From Argopecten irradians (Eukaryota; Mollusca; Bivalvia; Pectinida; Pectinidae), in NCBI RefSeq assembly GCF_041381155.1, contig NC_091142.1, positions 32,291,528 through 32,355,527 on the forward strand: a stretch of 64,000 nucleotides of DNA, read 5' to 3'. Made by a program: the position numbers and the translations under genes. The notes under the pieces are model-generated. The model was not told where the DNA came from, did no database searches, and was given only the letters and a program-made list of their open reading frames with translations. Of this stretch, positions 23,336 through 37,600 are shown piece after piece (position 1 is the first letter of the stretch; each line of letters starts with the position of its first letter).

Positions 23336-26300
23336 CCAATGGCGGGTCAATGCGAGGTCTCTCCAACGGTCGGTCAATTCTAGGTCTCGCCAATGGTGGG
23401 ACAATTCGAGGTCGCACCAATAGTGGTAAAATTCAAGGTGCACCAATGGTGGTACAATTCAAGGTTTCCCAATGGTGGTACAATTCGAGGTTTCCCAATG
23501 GCGGTACAATTCGATGTCTCACAAATGATGGTAAAATTCGATTTCTCACCTATGGTGGTACAATTCGATGTCTCGCCAATGATGGTACAATTCGAGATCT
23601 CGCCAATGATGGTACAATTCGATGTCTCGCCAATGATGGTACAATTCGAGGTCTCGCCAATGATGAAACAATTCGAGGTCTCGCCATAGATGGTACAATT
23701 CGATGTATCTCCAATGGTGGGAGAATTCGAGGTCTCGCCAATGGTGGTACAATTCGATGTCTCGCCAATGGTGGTACAATTTTATGTCTCACCAATGGTG
23801 AGTCAATTCGAGGTCTCGCCAATGATGGAACAATTCGAGGTGTCGCCATTGATGGTACAATTCGATGTATCTCCAATGGTGATATTATTCGAGGTCTCGC
23901 CAATGGTGGTACAATTCGATGTCTCGCCAATGGTGGTACAATTTGATGTCTCACCAATGGTGGTACAATTCGATGTCTCCCCAATGATGGTACCATTCGA
24001 TGTCTAACCAATGGTGTTACAATTCGAGGTCTCGCCAATGGTGGTACAATTCGAGGTCTCGCCAATGATGGTACAATTTGAGGTCTCGCCAATGGTGGTA
24101 CAATTTGATGTCTCGCCAATGGTGGTGCAATTTGAGGTCTCGCCAATGGTGAGTCAATTCGAGGTCTCGCCAATGGTGGTACAATTCGAGGTTTCTCCAA
24201 AGGTGGTTCAATTCGAGGTCTCCCCAATAGTGGTACAATTGGAGGTTTCTAAATGGTGGTTCAATTCGAGGTCTTGCCAATGGTGGTACAATTTGAGGTC
24301 TCGCCAATGGTAGGTCAATTCGATGTCTCGCCAATGGTGGTACAATTTGAAGTCTCGCCAATGACGGTACAATTCGAGGTCTCGCCAATGGTGGTACAAT
24401 TCGAGGTCTCGCCAATGATGGTACAATTCGAGGTCTCGCCAATGATGGAACAATTCGAGGTGTCGCCATTGATGGTACAATTCGATGTATCTCCAATGGT
24501 GATATTATTCGAGGTCTCGCCAATGGTGGTACAATTCGATGTCTCGCAAATGGTGGTACAATTTGATGTCTCGCCAATGGTGGTACAATTCGAGGTCTCG
24601 CCAATGGTGGTACATTTCGAGGCCTCGCTAATGGTGGTACAATTCAATGTCGCGCCAATGATGGTCCAATTTGAGTTCACGCCAATGGTGGTTCAATTTG
24701 AGTTCTTGCCAATGGTAGGGCAGTTCGAGGTCTCGCCAATGGTGGGACAGTTCTAGGTCTCGCCAATGATGGTACAATTCGATGTCTCGCCACTGGTGGT
24801 TCAATTCGATGTCTCGTCAATGTTGGTACGATTCGATGTCTCGTGAATGTTGGTACAATTCGATGTCTCTCCAATGGTTATACAATTCGAAGCCTCGCCA
24901 ATGATGGAACAATTCGAGGTCTCGCCAATGATGGTACAATTCGAGGTCTCACCAATGGTGGGACAATTCAATGTCGCGCCAATTGTTGGACTAATCGAGG
25001 TCAAGCCACCGGTGGTACAATTCGGTGTCTCTCAATGGTGGTACTATTCGAGGTCTCGTCAATGTTGGTACAATTCGATGTCTCGCTACTGGTGGTTCAT
25101 TTCGAGGTCTCGCCAATGACGGTACAATTCGAGGTCTCGCCAATGGTGGTTCAATTCGAGATCTCGCCAATGATTGTTTAATTCGAGGTCTCGCAAATGA
25201 TGGAACAATTCGAGGTCTCGCCATTGATGGTACAATTCGATGTATCTCCAATGGTGATATTATTCGAGGTCTCGCCAATGGTGGTACAATTCGAGGTCTC
25301 GCCAATGGTGGGAGAATTCGAGGTCTCGCCAATGGTGGTACCATTCGATGTCTCGCCAATGGTGGTACAATTTGATGTCTCACCAATGGTGGTACAATTC
25401 GATGTCACCCCAATGATGGTACCATTCGATGTCTAACCAATGGTGGTACAATTCGAGGTCTCGCCAATGGTGGTACAATTTTATGTCTCGCAAATGATGG
25501 TAAAATTAGATTTCTCACCTATGGTGGTACAATGCGATGTCTCGCCAATTATGGTACAATTCGAGGTCTCGCCAATGATGGTACAATTCGAGGTCTCGCC
25601 AATAGTGGTACAATTCGAGGTCTCGCCAATGATGGTACAATTCGAGGTCTCGCCAATGATGGTACAATTCGAGGTCTCGCCAATGGTGGTACAATTTGAG
25701 ATCTCGCCAATAGTGGTACAATTTGATGTCTCGCCAATGGAAGTGCAATTTGAGGTCTCGCCAATGGTGTGAGTCAATTCGAGGTCTCGCCAATGGTGGT
25801 GCAATTCAAGGTTTCTCCAATGGTGGTACAATTCGAGGTCTCGCCAATGGTGGTACAATTCGATGTCTCGCCAATGGTGGTACAATTCGATGTCTCACCA
25901 ATGGTGGTACAATTCGATGTCTCCCCAATGATGGTACCATTCGATGTCTAACCAATGGTGGTACAATTCGAGGTCTCGCCAATGGTGGTACAATTCGATG
26001 TCTCACAAATGATGGTAAAATTCGATTTCTCACCTATGGTGGTACAATGCGATGTCTCGCCAATTATGGTACAATTCGAGGTCTCGCCAATAGTGGTACA
26101 ATTCGAGGTCTCGCCAATGGTGGTACAATTCGAGGTCTCGCCAATGATGGTACAATTCGAGGTCTCGCCAATGATGGTACAATTCGAGGTCTCGCCAATG
26201 GTGGTACAATTTGAGATCTCGCCAATAGTGGTACAATTTGATGTCTCGCCAATGGAAGTGCAATTTGAGGTCTCGCCAATGGTGTGAGTCAATTCGAGGT

Positions 26301-29300
26301 CTCGCCAATGGTGGTGCAATTCAAGGTTTCTCCAATGGTGGTACAATTCGAGGTCTCGCCAATGGTGGTACAATTCGATGTCTCGCAAATGATGGTAAAA
26401 TTCGATGTCTCACCTAAGGTGGTACAATTCGAGCTCTCGCCAATGATGGTACAATTCGAGGTCTCGCCAATAGTGGTACAATTCGAGGTTTCTCCAATGG
26501 TGGTTCCATTCGAGGTTTCCCCAATGGTGGTACAATTGGAGGTTTCTAAATGGTGGTTCAATTCGAGGTCTTGCCAATGGTGGTACAATTTGAGGTCTTC
26601 CCAATGGTGAGTCAATTCGATGTCTCGCCAATGGTGGTACAATTTGAAGTCTCGCCAATGGTGGTACAATTCGAGGTCTCGCCAATGGTGGTACAAATCG
26701 AGGTCTCGCCAATGGTGGTACAATTCGAGGTCTCGCCAATGATGGTACAATTTGATGTCTCGCCAATGGTGGTGCAATTTGAGGTTTCGCCAATGGTGAG
26801 TCAATTCGAGGTCTCGCCAATGGTGGTACAATTCGAGGTCTCGCCAATGGTGGGTTAATTCGAGGTCTCGCCAATGGTGGTACAATTCTGGGTCTTGTCA
26901 ATGATGGTACAATTCCATGTCTCGCCAATTGTGTGACAATTCGATGTCTCGCCAATGGTGGTACAATTCGATGTTTCGCCAATGGTGAGTCATTTCGAGG
27001 CATCGCCAATGGTGATACATTTCGATGTCTCGCCAATGATGGAACAATTCGATGTCTCACCAATGGTGGTACAGTTCGTGGTCTCTCAATGGTGGAACAA
27101 TTCAAGGTCTTCCAAATGAAGGTACAATTGGAGATCTCGCAAATTCGATGTCTCTCCAAGGTTTATACAATTCGACGTCTCGCTAATGATGGTACAATTC
27201 AAGGTCCCGCTAATGATGGTACAATTCAAGGTCTCGCTAATGATGGTACAATTCGAGGTCTCGCCTATGATGAAACAATTCGAGGTCTCGCCAATGACGG
27301 TACAATTCGAGATTCGCCAATGATGGTACAATTCGATGTCTTGCCAATGATCTTACAATTCGAGGTCTCGCCAATGGTGGTACAATTCGATGTCTCGCCA
27401 ATGATGGTACAATTTTATGTCTCACCAATGGTGGTACAATTCGATGTCTCACCCATTGTGGGATAATTCGAGGTCTCGCCAATGGTGGTACAATTCCATG
27501 TTTCGCTAATGGTGGTACGATTCGAGGTCTCGCCAATGGCGGTACAATTCGAGGTCTCGCCAATGATGGTACAATTCGAGGTCTCGCCAATAGTGGTACA
27601 ATTCGAGGTCTCGCCAATGATGGTACAGTTCGAGGTCTCGCCAATGATGGTACAATTCGAGGTCTCGCCAATGGTGGTACAATTTGAGATCTCGCCAATA
27701 GTGGTACAATTTGATGTCTCGCCAATGGAAGTGCAATTTGAGGTCTCGCCAATGGTGTGAGTCAATTCGAGGTCTCGCCAATGGTGGTGCAATTCAAGGT
27801 TTCTCCAATGGTGGTACAATTCGAGGTCTCGCCAATGGTGGTACAATTCGATGTCTCGCCAATGGTGGTACAATTCGATGTCTCACCAATGGTGGTACAA
27901 TTCGATGTCTCCCCAATGATGGTTCCATTCGATGTCTAACCAATGGTGGTACAATTCGAGGTCTCGCCAAGGGTGGTACAATTCGATGTCTCGCAAATGA
28001 TGGTAAAATTCGATGTCTCACCTAAGGTGGTACAATTCGAGCTCTCGCCAATGATGGTACAATTCGAGGTCTCGCCAATAGTGGTACAATTCGAGGTTTC
28101 TCCAATGGTGGTTCCATTCGAGGTTTCCCCAATGGTGGTACAATTGGAGGTTTCTAAATGGTGGTTCAATTCGAGGTCTTGCCAATGGTGGTACAATTTG
28201 AGGTCTTCCCAATGGTGAGTCAATTCGATGTCTCGCCAATGGTGGTACAATTTGAAGTCTCGCCAATGGTGGTACAATTCGAGGTCTCGCCAATGGTGGT
28301 ACAAATCGAGGTCTCGCCAATGGTGGTACAATTCGAGGTCTCGCCAATGATGGTACAATTTGATGTCTCGCCAATGGTGGTGCAATTTGAGGTTTCGCCA
28401 ATGGTGAGTCAATTCGAGGTCTCGCCAATGGTGGTACAATTCGAGGTCTCGCCAATGGTGGGTTAATTCGAGGTCTCGCCAATGGTGGTACAATTCTGGG
28501 TCTTGTCAATGATGGTACAATTCCATGTCTCGCCAATTGTGTGACAATTCGATGTCTCGCCAATGGTGGTACATTTCGAGGCATCGCCAATGGTGATACA
28601 ATTCGATGTCTCGCCAATGATGGAACAATTCGATGTCTCACCAATGGTGGTACAGTTCGTGGTCTCTCAATGGTGGAACAATTCAAGGTCTTCCAAATGA
28701 AGGTACAATTGGAGATCTCGCAAATTCGATGTCTCTCCAATGTTTATACAATTCGACGTCTCGCTAATGATGGTACAATTCAAGGTCCCGCTAATGATGG
28801 TACAATTCAAGGTCTCGCTAATGATGGTACAATTCGAGGTCTCGCCTATGATGAAACAATTCGAGGTCTCGCCAATGACGGTACAATTCGAGATTCGCCA
28901 ATGATGGTACAATTCGATGTCTTGCCAATGATCGTACAATTCGAGGTCTCGCCAATGGTGGTACAATTCGATGTCTTGCCAATGATCGTACAATTCGCTG
29001 TCTCGCCAATGGTGGTACAATTCGATGTCTCGCCAATGATGGTACAATTTTATGTCTCACCAATGGTGGTACAATTCGATGTCTCACCCATTGTGGGATA
29101 ATTCGAGGTCTCGCCAATGGTGGTACAATTCCATGTTTCGCTAATGGTGGTACGATTCGAGGTCTCGCCAATGGCGGTACAATTCGATGTCTCGCCAATG
29201 ATGGTCCAATTTGAGTTCACGCCATTGGTGGTTCAATTTGAGTTCTTGCCAATGGTGGGATAGTTCGAGGTCTCGCCAATGGTGGTATAATTTGATGTCT

Positions 29301-30072
29301 CGCCAGTGGTTGTTCAATTCGATGTCTCCCATTTGTGATTCAATTCGAGGTCCCGCCAATGGTGATACAATTCGATGTCAAGCCAAGGGAGGGACAATTC
29401 GAGGTCTCCCAGTGTTGGTACGATTCGAGGCCTCGCCAATGGTGTTACAATTCCATGTCTCGCCAATGGTGGTACATTTCGAGGCCTCGCTAATGGTGGT
29501 ACAATTCAATGTCGCGCCAATGATGGTCCAATTTAAGTTCACGCCAATGGTGGTTCAATTTGAGTCCTTGCCAATGGTAGGACAGTTCGAGGTCTCGCCA
29601 ATGGTGGGACAGTTCTAGGTCTCGCCAATGGTGGTACAATTCGATGTCTTGCCACTGGTGGTTCAATTCTATGTCTCGTCAATGTTGGTACAATTCGATG
29701 TCTCGTCAATGTTGGTACAATTCGATGTCTCTCCAATGGTTATACAATTCGAGGCCTCGCTAATGGTGGTACAATTCAATGTCGCGACAATGATGGTCCA
29801 ATTTGAGTTCACGCCAATGGTTGTTCAATTTGAGTTCTTGCCAATGGTAGGACAGTTCAAGGTCTCGCCAATGATGGTACAATTTGATGTCTCGCCAATG
29901 GTGGTGCAATTTGAGGTATCGCCAATGGTGAGTCAATTCGAGGTTTCGCCAATGGTGGTACAATTCGAGGTCTCGCCAATGGTGGGTAAATTCGAGGTTT
30001 CTAAATGGTGGTACAATTTGATGTCTCGCCAATGGTGGTACAATTTGATGTCGCAGCAATGATGGTACAATT
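23336..30072. repeat. 27-bp satellite array (~250 units) with higher-order repeats
   Basis: The unit is close to AATGGTGGTACAATTCGAGG plus TCTCGCC. Common variants are GATGG/GGTGG at the start and TTCGATG/TTCGAGG in the middle. Larger blocks recur: one marked by GTGTGAGTCAATTCGAGG at about 25767, 26282 and 27755; a block at 26.5-27.2 kb repeated 1,608 bases later; and blocks near 24.65 and 29.5 kb. Because 27 is a multiple of three and the unit lacks stops in most frames, long repetitive frames arise on both strands (for example 23194-23946 and 26410-27159). I do not call them genes. Confidence 0.95.
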
Positions 30073-30249
30073 AAGATGTACTACCATTATATGATGTTGA
30101 ATTCATTAAACTTTGTGATAGGCTAACATAAATTGCCTTACCTATACCTTTTCAGTTTAGCCTTGATCTTATCATCTTGTTCTGTCCATTGTTCTGGTTT
30201 CTTTTGATATTTTTTATTATCTTTCTTAATTTCTGAAGGCTTCTTCTCC

Positions 30250-30605
30250 TATTTACTTTAGTGTTGATTACCCAAGAGATAGTGAACTTCCAGATTATAG
30301 CTTTTCTTATATCCCATTCCAGGCTTTAATTGTTGCTCATCCTTGACCTTCCAAGGCTAGTATGTTATTTTAAGCATACGACTCCACATTACAATGAAAT
30401 ACTCAAGTTGTGGTCAAATCAGAGCTTGGTATAGAAATACAAACATCCCCTTACAAAAGTAAGCGAAACTCCATCTTATTTGACCTTTCATCATTCTTAC
30501 ACATAAAATACTGGCAAATGAAACAAGACTTATATGAATGGTTTTTAAAATAGTTATCATTTGCCACCACCAGACTTTCCGTGAGCTCAAGCACCACAAT
30601 TTGAT
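30250..30605 (-). pseudogene. Relic of a non-LTR retrotransposon reverse transcriptase (thumb region)
   Basis: On the minus strand the frame reads FLYQALI, a TGA, then PQLEYFIVMW. This fits the LYQALVRP-x-LEY-x-x-VW motif after the palm of Jockey/CR1-type reverse transcriptases, with an Arg codon turned to TGA. It continues with frameshifts into a PGMGYKKSYNLE-like stretch. Palm motifs and C-terminal parts are missing. It begins about 180 bases beyond the end of the 27-bp satellite. Confidence 0.5.
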
Positions 30606-32644
30606 AATGAACTGTTCATGCAGCTTTATTTTTGGAGATTTCTAATGCGTCTTCAGGATTGATTACGTTAGACGATGAGTTGGATCCGTTTTACTTTTTG
30701 TGTTACAGCTGTTTTCACCGAATCATAATGTGCATTTGTTCCCCAGACACATACTCCGTACAAATCTGTTTTTTGTCCTAGTTCATTATTGTTTTGTTAA
30801 TTTAATTCGAATCCGTTATTATTGTATGTTTATTAACCGGTTTCGTGAAATCAGTTTACATCATGTTTGATTTGTTGAAATCGTTTTTAACATTATTTGC
30901 GTCTGCCTTCCCTTGACTAATAAAGGTTCAACATCATTTATTATTTTTTAATATAATTTGAAAAATTGTGGTACGTCAAAAGTAATAATTACAATAACAC
31001 ACCAGGATATTAACAGCGCACGTGCTCGTATTCACGTTCCAATCCCAGTGATTTACAAGAAATGATGAATGTATCATAAATTGTAGCTGGGAGCGACATC
31101 AGTGTTTCCACAAACTGTTGAAGTCATGCTTAATGTTGGAAAAAGTACCAAGTCACATGGTCAATCATTACTCATCGGAAACAAACAATAGAGTGGTGAC
31201 TCGTGTGTGTCCGCCGATGAGGTTTCATGTCAAAATTTTCCTGTATCAAAGGTTTTGTTCGCACAGACCTTTCACCTTAGTGAATTTCACGTGAAGAAAT
31301 ATTGCCTGTGTCCTAATCATCGAAACATAACACAGGGAACATTCGATGGTCGTGTAACAAATATCATTACTTAAACTTTCCAACATATAGAAAATGTTTA
31401 GAAATAGTGAATACACGTTTCAGGTGTTTGTAATTTTGTCGCCTTTGCTTGGACTGATATCAGAACAACATGGGTTATTTAAAAAAATTTCACATTTTAG
31501 CGTTTCTCATCAAAGTCTTGCAATTTGGTATATTTTGACCATAGCCTTTTTATTTAGTGCAACGGATATCCCATTGCAGTATGGATTACTCTCCATTAAT
31601 ATGAATTATTTATTTAACTTTCTTTAGAATATCTTATTATACATATCATTATATGCATGACGACCGGCAGGTTTATTATACATTTCCGACATTTGTTACT
31701 AATGTAAAAGCGTGTTATTTTTCATAAGAACACACTTGTTATTACATCACCTTTAAGCGTTTACTTTGCATTCGTACATGTCCTACCGGTTGTCAACACC
31801 CTATCAACAGCTAGAGTAATTAAAGGGCTGCCTTCCTATACTAGTGTGTCCTTTTTGTAGTGCTATCTTACTGAAGTAGGCTCCGAAAGACACCAAGCAA
31901 CACACCCCACCTGGTCACATTATAAGCCAGTCGTCCTACTCCCTTTCTAGCGGGAGTACGTACAAACATAAGGGAAACCTGCAGTAGACTATAATGTAAG
32001 GTACATGTTGTGAGACTAAAATACTAACGTCATGATATATGTTTATATTTCTAACTCAATATTAATTAAACTAACATCTTTTCTTAAGGGTATTCTGATG
32101 TAAAATTTTAGACAAACTGCTCGACAGAAAAGTTGTTTAGGTGCATGACGGATTTTATCTTTTATAAAAAGATAAACTGTTATTTTGGAAACGTATTTTC
32201 AGCTTATCTACAAATATATTTTAAACTTCGACCTGTTTTTTCTAGATACAAATATCTTATTTAAACTGTTATAATTTATTTCTTTCAGTTGTTAACATTG
32301 CGTTAATTAATGTTGACAAGAGTTATTTGTTACCATCCGACGCTCGTAGTACCTGTTACCCGACCCGGATTTGACATACAAATCTGAATCAAATCCGGAT
32401 GTCGACAAAAAAACTAACGTCAGTTGGCAACAACGTAAGAAAGAGACATATTTTAAACCATGGATCAAGTATGACCTTATAATACAATAATTTTGAAGAC
32501 ATCATGATGTCGACCGTTAAACTTCCTTATGGTTGTCATTACCCTTCACATGAATGGTGATTTTGTAGTTGACTTCACAAAAATCATACTTGAAACACGC
32601 CTTGGAATATGAAATAACATGGGACATGGGCACACGTTAGGTTC
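30606..32644. other. No gene seen
   Basis: AT-rich intergenic sequence. The frame at 31394-31627 encodes hydrophobic sequence but has no homology I recognise and no splice context. Confidence 0.5.
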
Positions 32645-33335
32645 GGGATAACGTCATCCAATTCAATTCATTTTATTCCGAATGCAAACAGCATATGGGA
32701 TTACAATAAACATACATATGACAACATATTAAATTTGTGCAAGATGGCTGAGAACACAGCCAATGTAATACAACACAAAATATGATATACATTACAAAAA
32801 GCATGTGTGAATATTAATAAGTTTGCCATGAGAAAACAAGAAACAAAATATATGTGTGTCATACAGTTATTTACATAGTTAGTTTACAATTGCAGTTTTC
32901 AAACTTCATGAATTAATAACATAGAAAAGACAATAAGTACTGGTAATGAGAGATCTTGTGTGCAATTTGCGAAGATAAATACATGTATTATATAAATAAA
33001 CTGCTTAACTGTTTAATAGTGCCTTTCTTCTAGCCTTTGCCTGAATTAAATATTTACCAAAATTTCTTAGAGCTTTTACATTGGTACTACAAAACAATTC
33101 AATCATCTTGAAAACAGATGATCGACGATAAAAGTATGGTTATAAATATTTTACCAATAAATCTAAAAATCTTGGACAAAATAAAATAAAATGGACTTCA
33201 TCTTCAACATCATGGCTATCAGAACAAGTACACAACCTTTGTGATTTAGGGATACCGGTCATACTACTATTCAGAAATGGGAAAATAAGTTGAACGTTTA
33301 AAAATTGGCTTTGTCATATAACTTAGCTGTAAGCC
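32645..33335 (-). pseudogene. 3' end of a LINE (C-terminal RT-ORF remnant plus 3' UTR)
   Basis: On the minus strand, 33325-33020 encodes GIPKSQRLCTCSDSHDVEDE, then VHFILFCPRF, the Cys-x-Cys...VEDE-x-HF...CP pattern common near the C-terminus of invertebrate LINE proteins. SVFKMIELF...FGKYLIQAK and a stop follow. There is one premature TAA (KYL*PYF). The 3' UTR ends with AATAAAATGAATTGAATTGG, a repeat-type tail characteristic of such LINEs. The copy is 5'-truncated. Confidence 0.7.
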
Positions 33336-34643
33336 GTACCGGAAATTCTCATTATAGTTAAGGATAAGAATGACAGATACAGAATAATCTGTAAACATAA
33401 ATGACTTATAGTGTCAAGGGGTATATCGATGTAAAATCCAATAAAAACTCGATGATGTATTTGTAAAAAATAACAATAACTAATGTATGTATTTATATAA
33501 AGACATTAATTCAAATGAATCACCTCGAGGTGTTACGATCAAAACACGTGAATTGTTTTTCCTGGTTTGTGACCTTTCTAATGGTGTGGTTTAACATCAG
33601 CTTTTTGACTTATCACGCTGTTCTTCTATTTTAGTATATTAATTGATTGCATGGTTAGATATGATGGTTAAGCACGTGGTCTGTTTATAACAAAAACAAA
33701 CCACATAATATTGTCATTACAAATAGACGGTAACCAAACCTCTAACTGATGAAACTATGGTGAAATATAAACAAAAATATATAATCAATGAAACTCCCTT
33801 CATAAAAACGCATTTATCTTAGTAAGTTAGTAGACAAAAATGTATAATTTTATCGAAGTTACATCGTTTTTGCATTCTCTGTACAATTTCTATGACACAT
33901 TGTTATGAATAGTTTTTGTCGAAATATTAGCTCATCAGAGCTTCTGTTACTTGTTACAAATATTCGATGGAACATAAAGTGTCTTATAACTTTTTAAAGT
34001 TAGTACAGTGCCAACCACATACCACATGCATTTTCAGTTAATCAAAACTGTAATTTGGCTCTCTGTTAAATTGCTTTCTTCTTTAAGGCTCCCTTTTCAA
34101 TTTCTATGCTATCTTTTTAATAGGATCTTAATTAAGTTGGTATCTTCTTTTATGTCCTCCCTTACATTGCTATCTTCTTTTGAGCATCTCCTTCAAATGA
34201 CCTTATTTGGGCAACATGTTAAAGCAAAAATCTACCTTATGAAACACTAAACTGTATTGATATATTATTGACTTCCATTTTGTATATGTGCCTATCGTAA
34301 GCGACTTTAACATAACGTTCCTCTACCGGAGATATGTCTCTGTGCCGATAATGTACAAAAAAATACATGTCTAACGACGACCCCCATCAAAGCACTTATA
34401 CAAGCAGTATTAGGGAGAAACATGGCCTGGGGAGCATGTTCCTGGGCCAGCTACACGTTTTCTCTCTTACAACAGTCTGGCTGTCCACGAGCTGAGAGGC
34501 CTGATCCGGGAAGGAACGTGGACACCGAACACTTCCCAGAACAACGCCATTTAAAATCCGGGATTACACGTGCCGAGTCGGGTTCTCCAGTGACCTCTGG
34601 TGACGGGTTTATCTGATAATGTTTACACAAGGAAATTATTTTG
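33336..34643. other. Upstream region of the reductase gene, no other gene seen
   Basis: No supported exon. The frames at 34008-34250 and 34422-34616 look fortuitous. The last 300 bases become richer in GC before the TATA box. Confidence 0.5.
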
Positions 34644-34651
34644 TATATAAG
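34644..34651 (+). promoter_or_regulatory. TATA box of the reductase gene
   Basis: TATATAAG lies 38 bases upstream of the first ATG of the reductase. It would place transcription start close to 34675 and leave a very short 5' UTR. Sequence match and spacing are the only evidence. Confidence 0.5.
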
Positions 34652-34681
34652 GAAAGAGAGGATTAGAATCAACACCCAGCC

Positions 34682-37600
34682 ATGATGAATTCGCCACCAA
34701 ACACGGTGTTAGTGACTGGTTCTAACAGAGGGCTTGGTCTCGAGTTTGTGAGACAATTGGCCAGTCTACCAGTCTCGCCGTCTTGTATCATAGCAACCTG
34801 CCGAAAACCCGACAATGCCGTGGTGAGTAAGTGGAATGGAATTTTGTTTTTTGAAATTTAATTAATTTTCAAAAATTATATTAACGTTAAAGACATAGTT
34901 AGAAAGAAGAAAAAACATATAATTTTGAGTTTTTGAAACTTAATGCGTTTTTCTCGTGATTATTCAAACTTAACAGACACAGATTGAAAGAAGAAATTAA
35001 ATTTTTGAAAAAAAAATTAAAAAGTTTTTGTATAGGATATCCTTATAATATAAAGCCGAAAATATTGATGAAAATTTGCAATGGAAAATTTCAACTAATG
35101 CATCATAGTATCTAACATATGGGTAAGGGAAGTGGATCGGAGGTGATCCCACATAGGGACAAAGGCAAACAAAAGTGTTATCGGTAGCCCTTCACATTTT
35201 GTTTTTGTTGCGAACCCAAAACATTATAACCTCAGTGTTCTTTGTCTTTGATTTACAATTTAACATGAGAAGTATAAGATATTGCTTTTTATTTAATTCA
35301 ATAGTCTTTTCTTCCCTTTCATGATCGAGCTACGTCTATCTTAATGTTCTGGTTTTTTTGCAGTAAAATCCTGCGATTTTCAGTTTAATTGTTCCTCTCT
35401 TTGTTTTCGGACCGTAATATTTTTTAATGTTATCTTTCCTATCATTTGTTGTTAACATGACTTTTTCACCTTGATATTCTTTGATGATGCAACTTTTTTA
35501 CGTTGTAAAATTAGAAAGATGTTTATGAGGTTTGTATATTTATGTAAATTGTGGAAAATGAGTTATGCTCGATTTGTATTAGTGATTTTTGTTAAAATGT
35601 CCAGGAAATATAAAAGTCAACTTTGGACCATAACGCACAGTACAGAAATTACATACGATATCTTTGTTGTGGTATATGTGTCGCCGTATTGTCTGTAGTT
35701 TTCCTCACTTTGTGTTGATACTTAAGTTTGCATGTACTTGAATTCAAGTTGTCGATGAAGCTTTATATATCACTGGGTGTTACTGTGGTGTAAACAATGA
35801 GTTTACATTGTAAATAATTTTATGTCTTTGTGTCGAAGCCTTGACAAATTTATCATTGACTTGTATGAGATTTGTTAGAAACTGTTATCGAGTTGTCACT
35901 TATATTAACTACATGTAATCAAGATGTGTTATTGTCTTGGTAATTGCATCTAATTGATATGTCATCGAGTGATCGGTGAAGTGCCTTTTCTTCCTTTGTA
36001 TTGCTATTTAATTGGTATGTCATTGCGTGCATTTTTTAGTTATTGTAGTTATTTTATTAATTTATCCTTTTTATGCCTTTATTTTATTTTCATGATAATA
36101 GCGATGTCGTTTTTCGATAATTGTTTTTAAGGTAACTTGTTATTATAATTAGTGGTTTATATGATATCTATAGGTAGTCCTATCGTTTATTAATTATATA
36201 TGTATCATACATCCCTTGATATAATGTATTATCATACCGCCGTTACTTCATTCTTTATTTTCTGTTTCAAAATGTCAATTGCATAATTGGATCTAACTGG
36301 ACGATTGGCATTAAAATACTTTCCAGCGATGACTTTACAATTGCAATAAAGACCCGGATATGGTGTCACAACTACAAATTTTACTCGGCGATTCTAAAAA
36401 TAGAAAAAAAAAATGTATAATTGCGTTTTGTATCTTTGTTTTAGGCACTTAAGAAAATAGCAAGTAAATATCCTTCCGTACACATCTTAAAGCTCGGTAA
36501 GTAACATATGGAGTCCATATTTTACAGAAGTGTTAGATCTGATCTGGCCTTCTTCGTAATTTCATGCTGAAAATATTTTTCTTTTGTTCACAAATGCGTG
36601 TAATGTGATAAACAAAATCTTACATTTGTCGCAATACAAAATATATCAAACATTCATCGCCTGTGACAAATTATTGAACTGGTTCAATATCCTCCATTAT
36701 ACGGGTAAGCATTGCTTATTATCATTTCCCCTCGTTGTAAACTGAAGTTAACTTTATACCACTCGCTTACATGTTTAAGTAGCCATCAACATTAGATCTA
36801 GGATATTATTTGATTATTTTTAGTGTACATTTGTATTGCCAAGCTTGGTACTGTACATAAGCCACTCTATCATTGCGTGATTCTACCCACTACACTCGTC
36901 CCAAGGAATAAACATTCCTCAGGTAGAAAAAATATATAAGGACAAATATGTGTATTAAGCCATATATAATTCTAAATGTCATTTCCACCCAACATATTTT
37001 TAGTTTGGTGTTTATGTACAATGAATATTCTTCAAACCATAAAATTAATAACTTGCCAAAACTGTTCCAAGAGAAACTAAATAAATATGTACAACAACGT
37101 TTCTTCTACCTCATCATGGATTACACAATCTTCAACGAGGACAGGTACTGAAGCTTACACTTCACTGCCTTGCTGCCCAAACTGTTTAACAGTTTAACTA
37201 TAAACACCATGTTTATAATTTATATTTGTCTGCTTAGACTAACGTGTAAATTGTCAAACATTCAATTCACTTTTTGATCTGCTGTACATTTTAGATGTGA
37301 CGGATAGAGAAAACATTCGATCAGTCACGGAGAAAGTAGGTCATATCTTAGAGGGCCAGGGCCTAAACCTGCTACTTAATAACGCGGGGGTTGGTCCCGG
37401 GGGAGATCTCTATGACGTCACTGAGGATATAATGATGCACACTTTCAAGACCAATGTCGTGGCACCACTGCTTGTCACACAGGTAAGTCATTGCTGAGTT
37501 TGCCTTGATTCGTTAAAGATAACATTCATAGGCGCTTTATGACTCAAGAACAACAATTACAGTTCACTACTAGTTTCTAGTTTGATGCTGTAAGCCATAT

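Noticed and set aside
23194-23946. Long repetitive frame and its many relatives on both strands through 30.06 kb
   Set aside because: They follow from the stop-free 27-bp unit. All frames on both strands are open at once, and the first codon used here is TTG rather than ATG.
34422-34616. Open frame just upstream of the reductase
   Set aside because: Lies before the TATA box in the presumed promoter, with an opposite-strand frame of equal length and no motifs.
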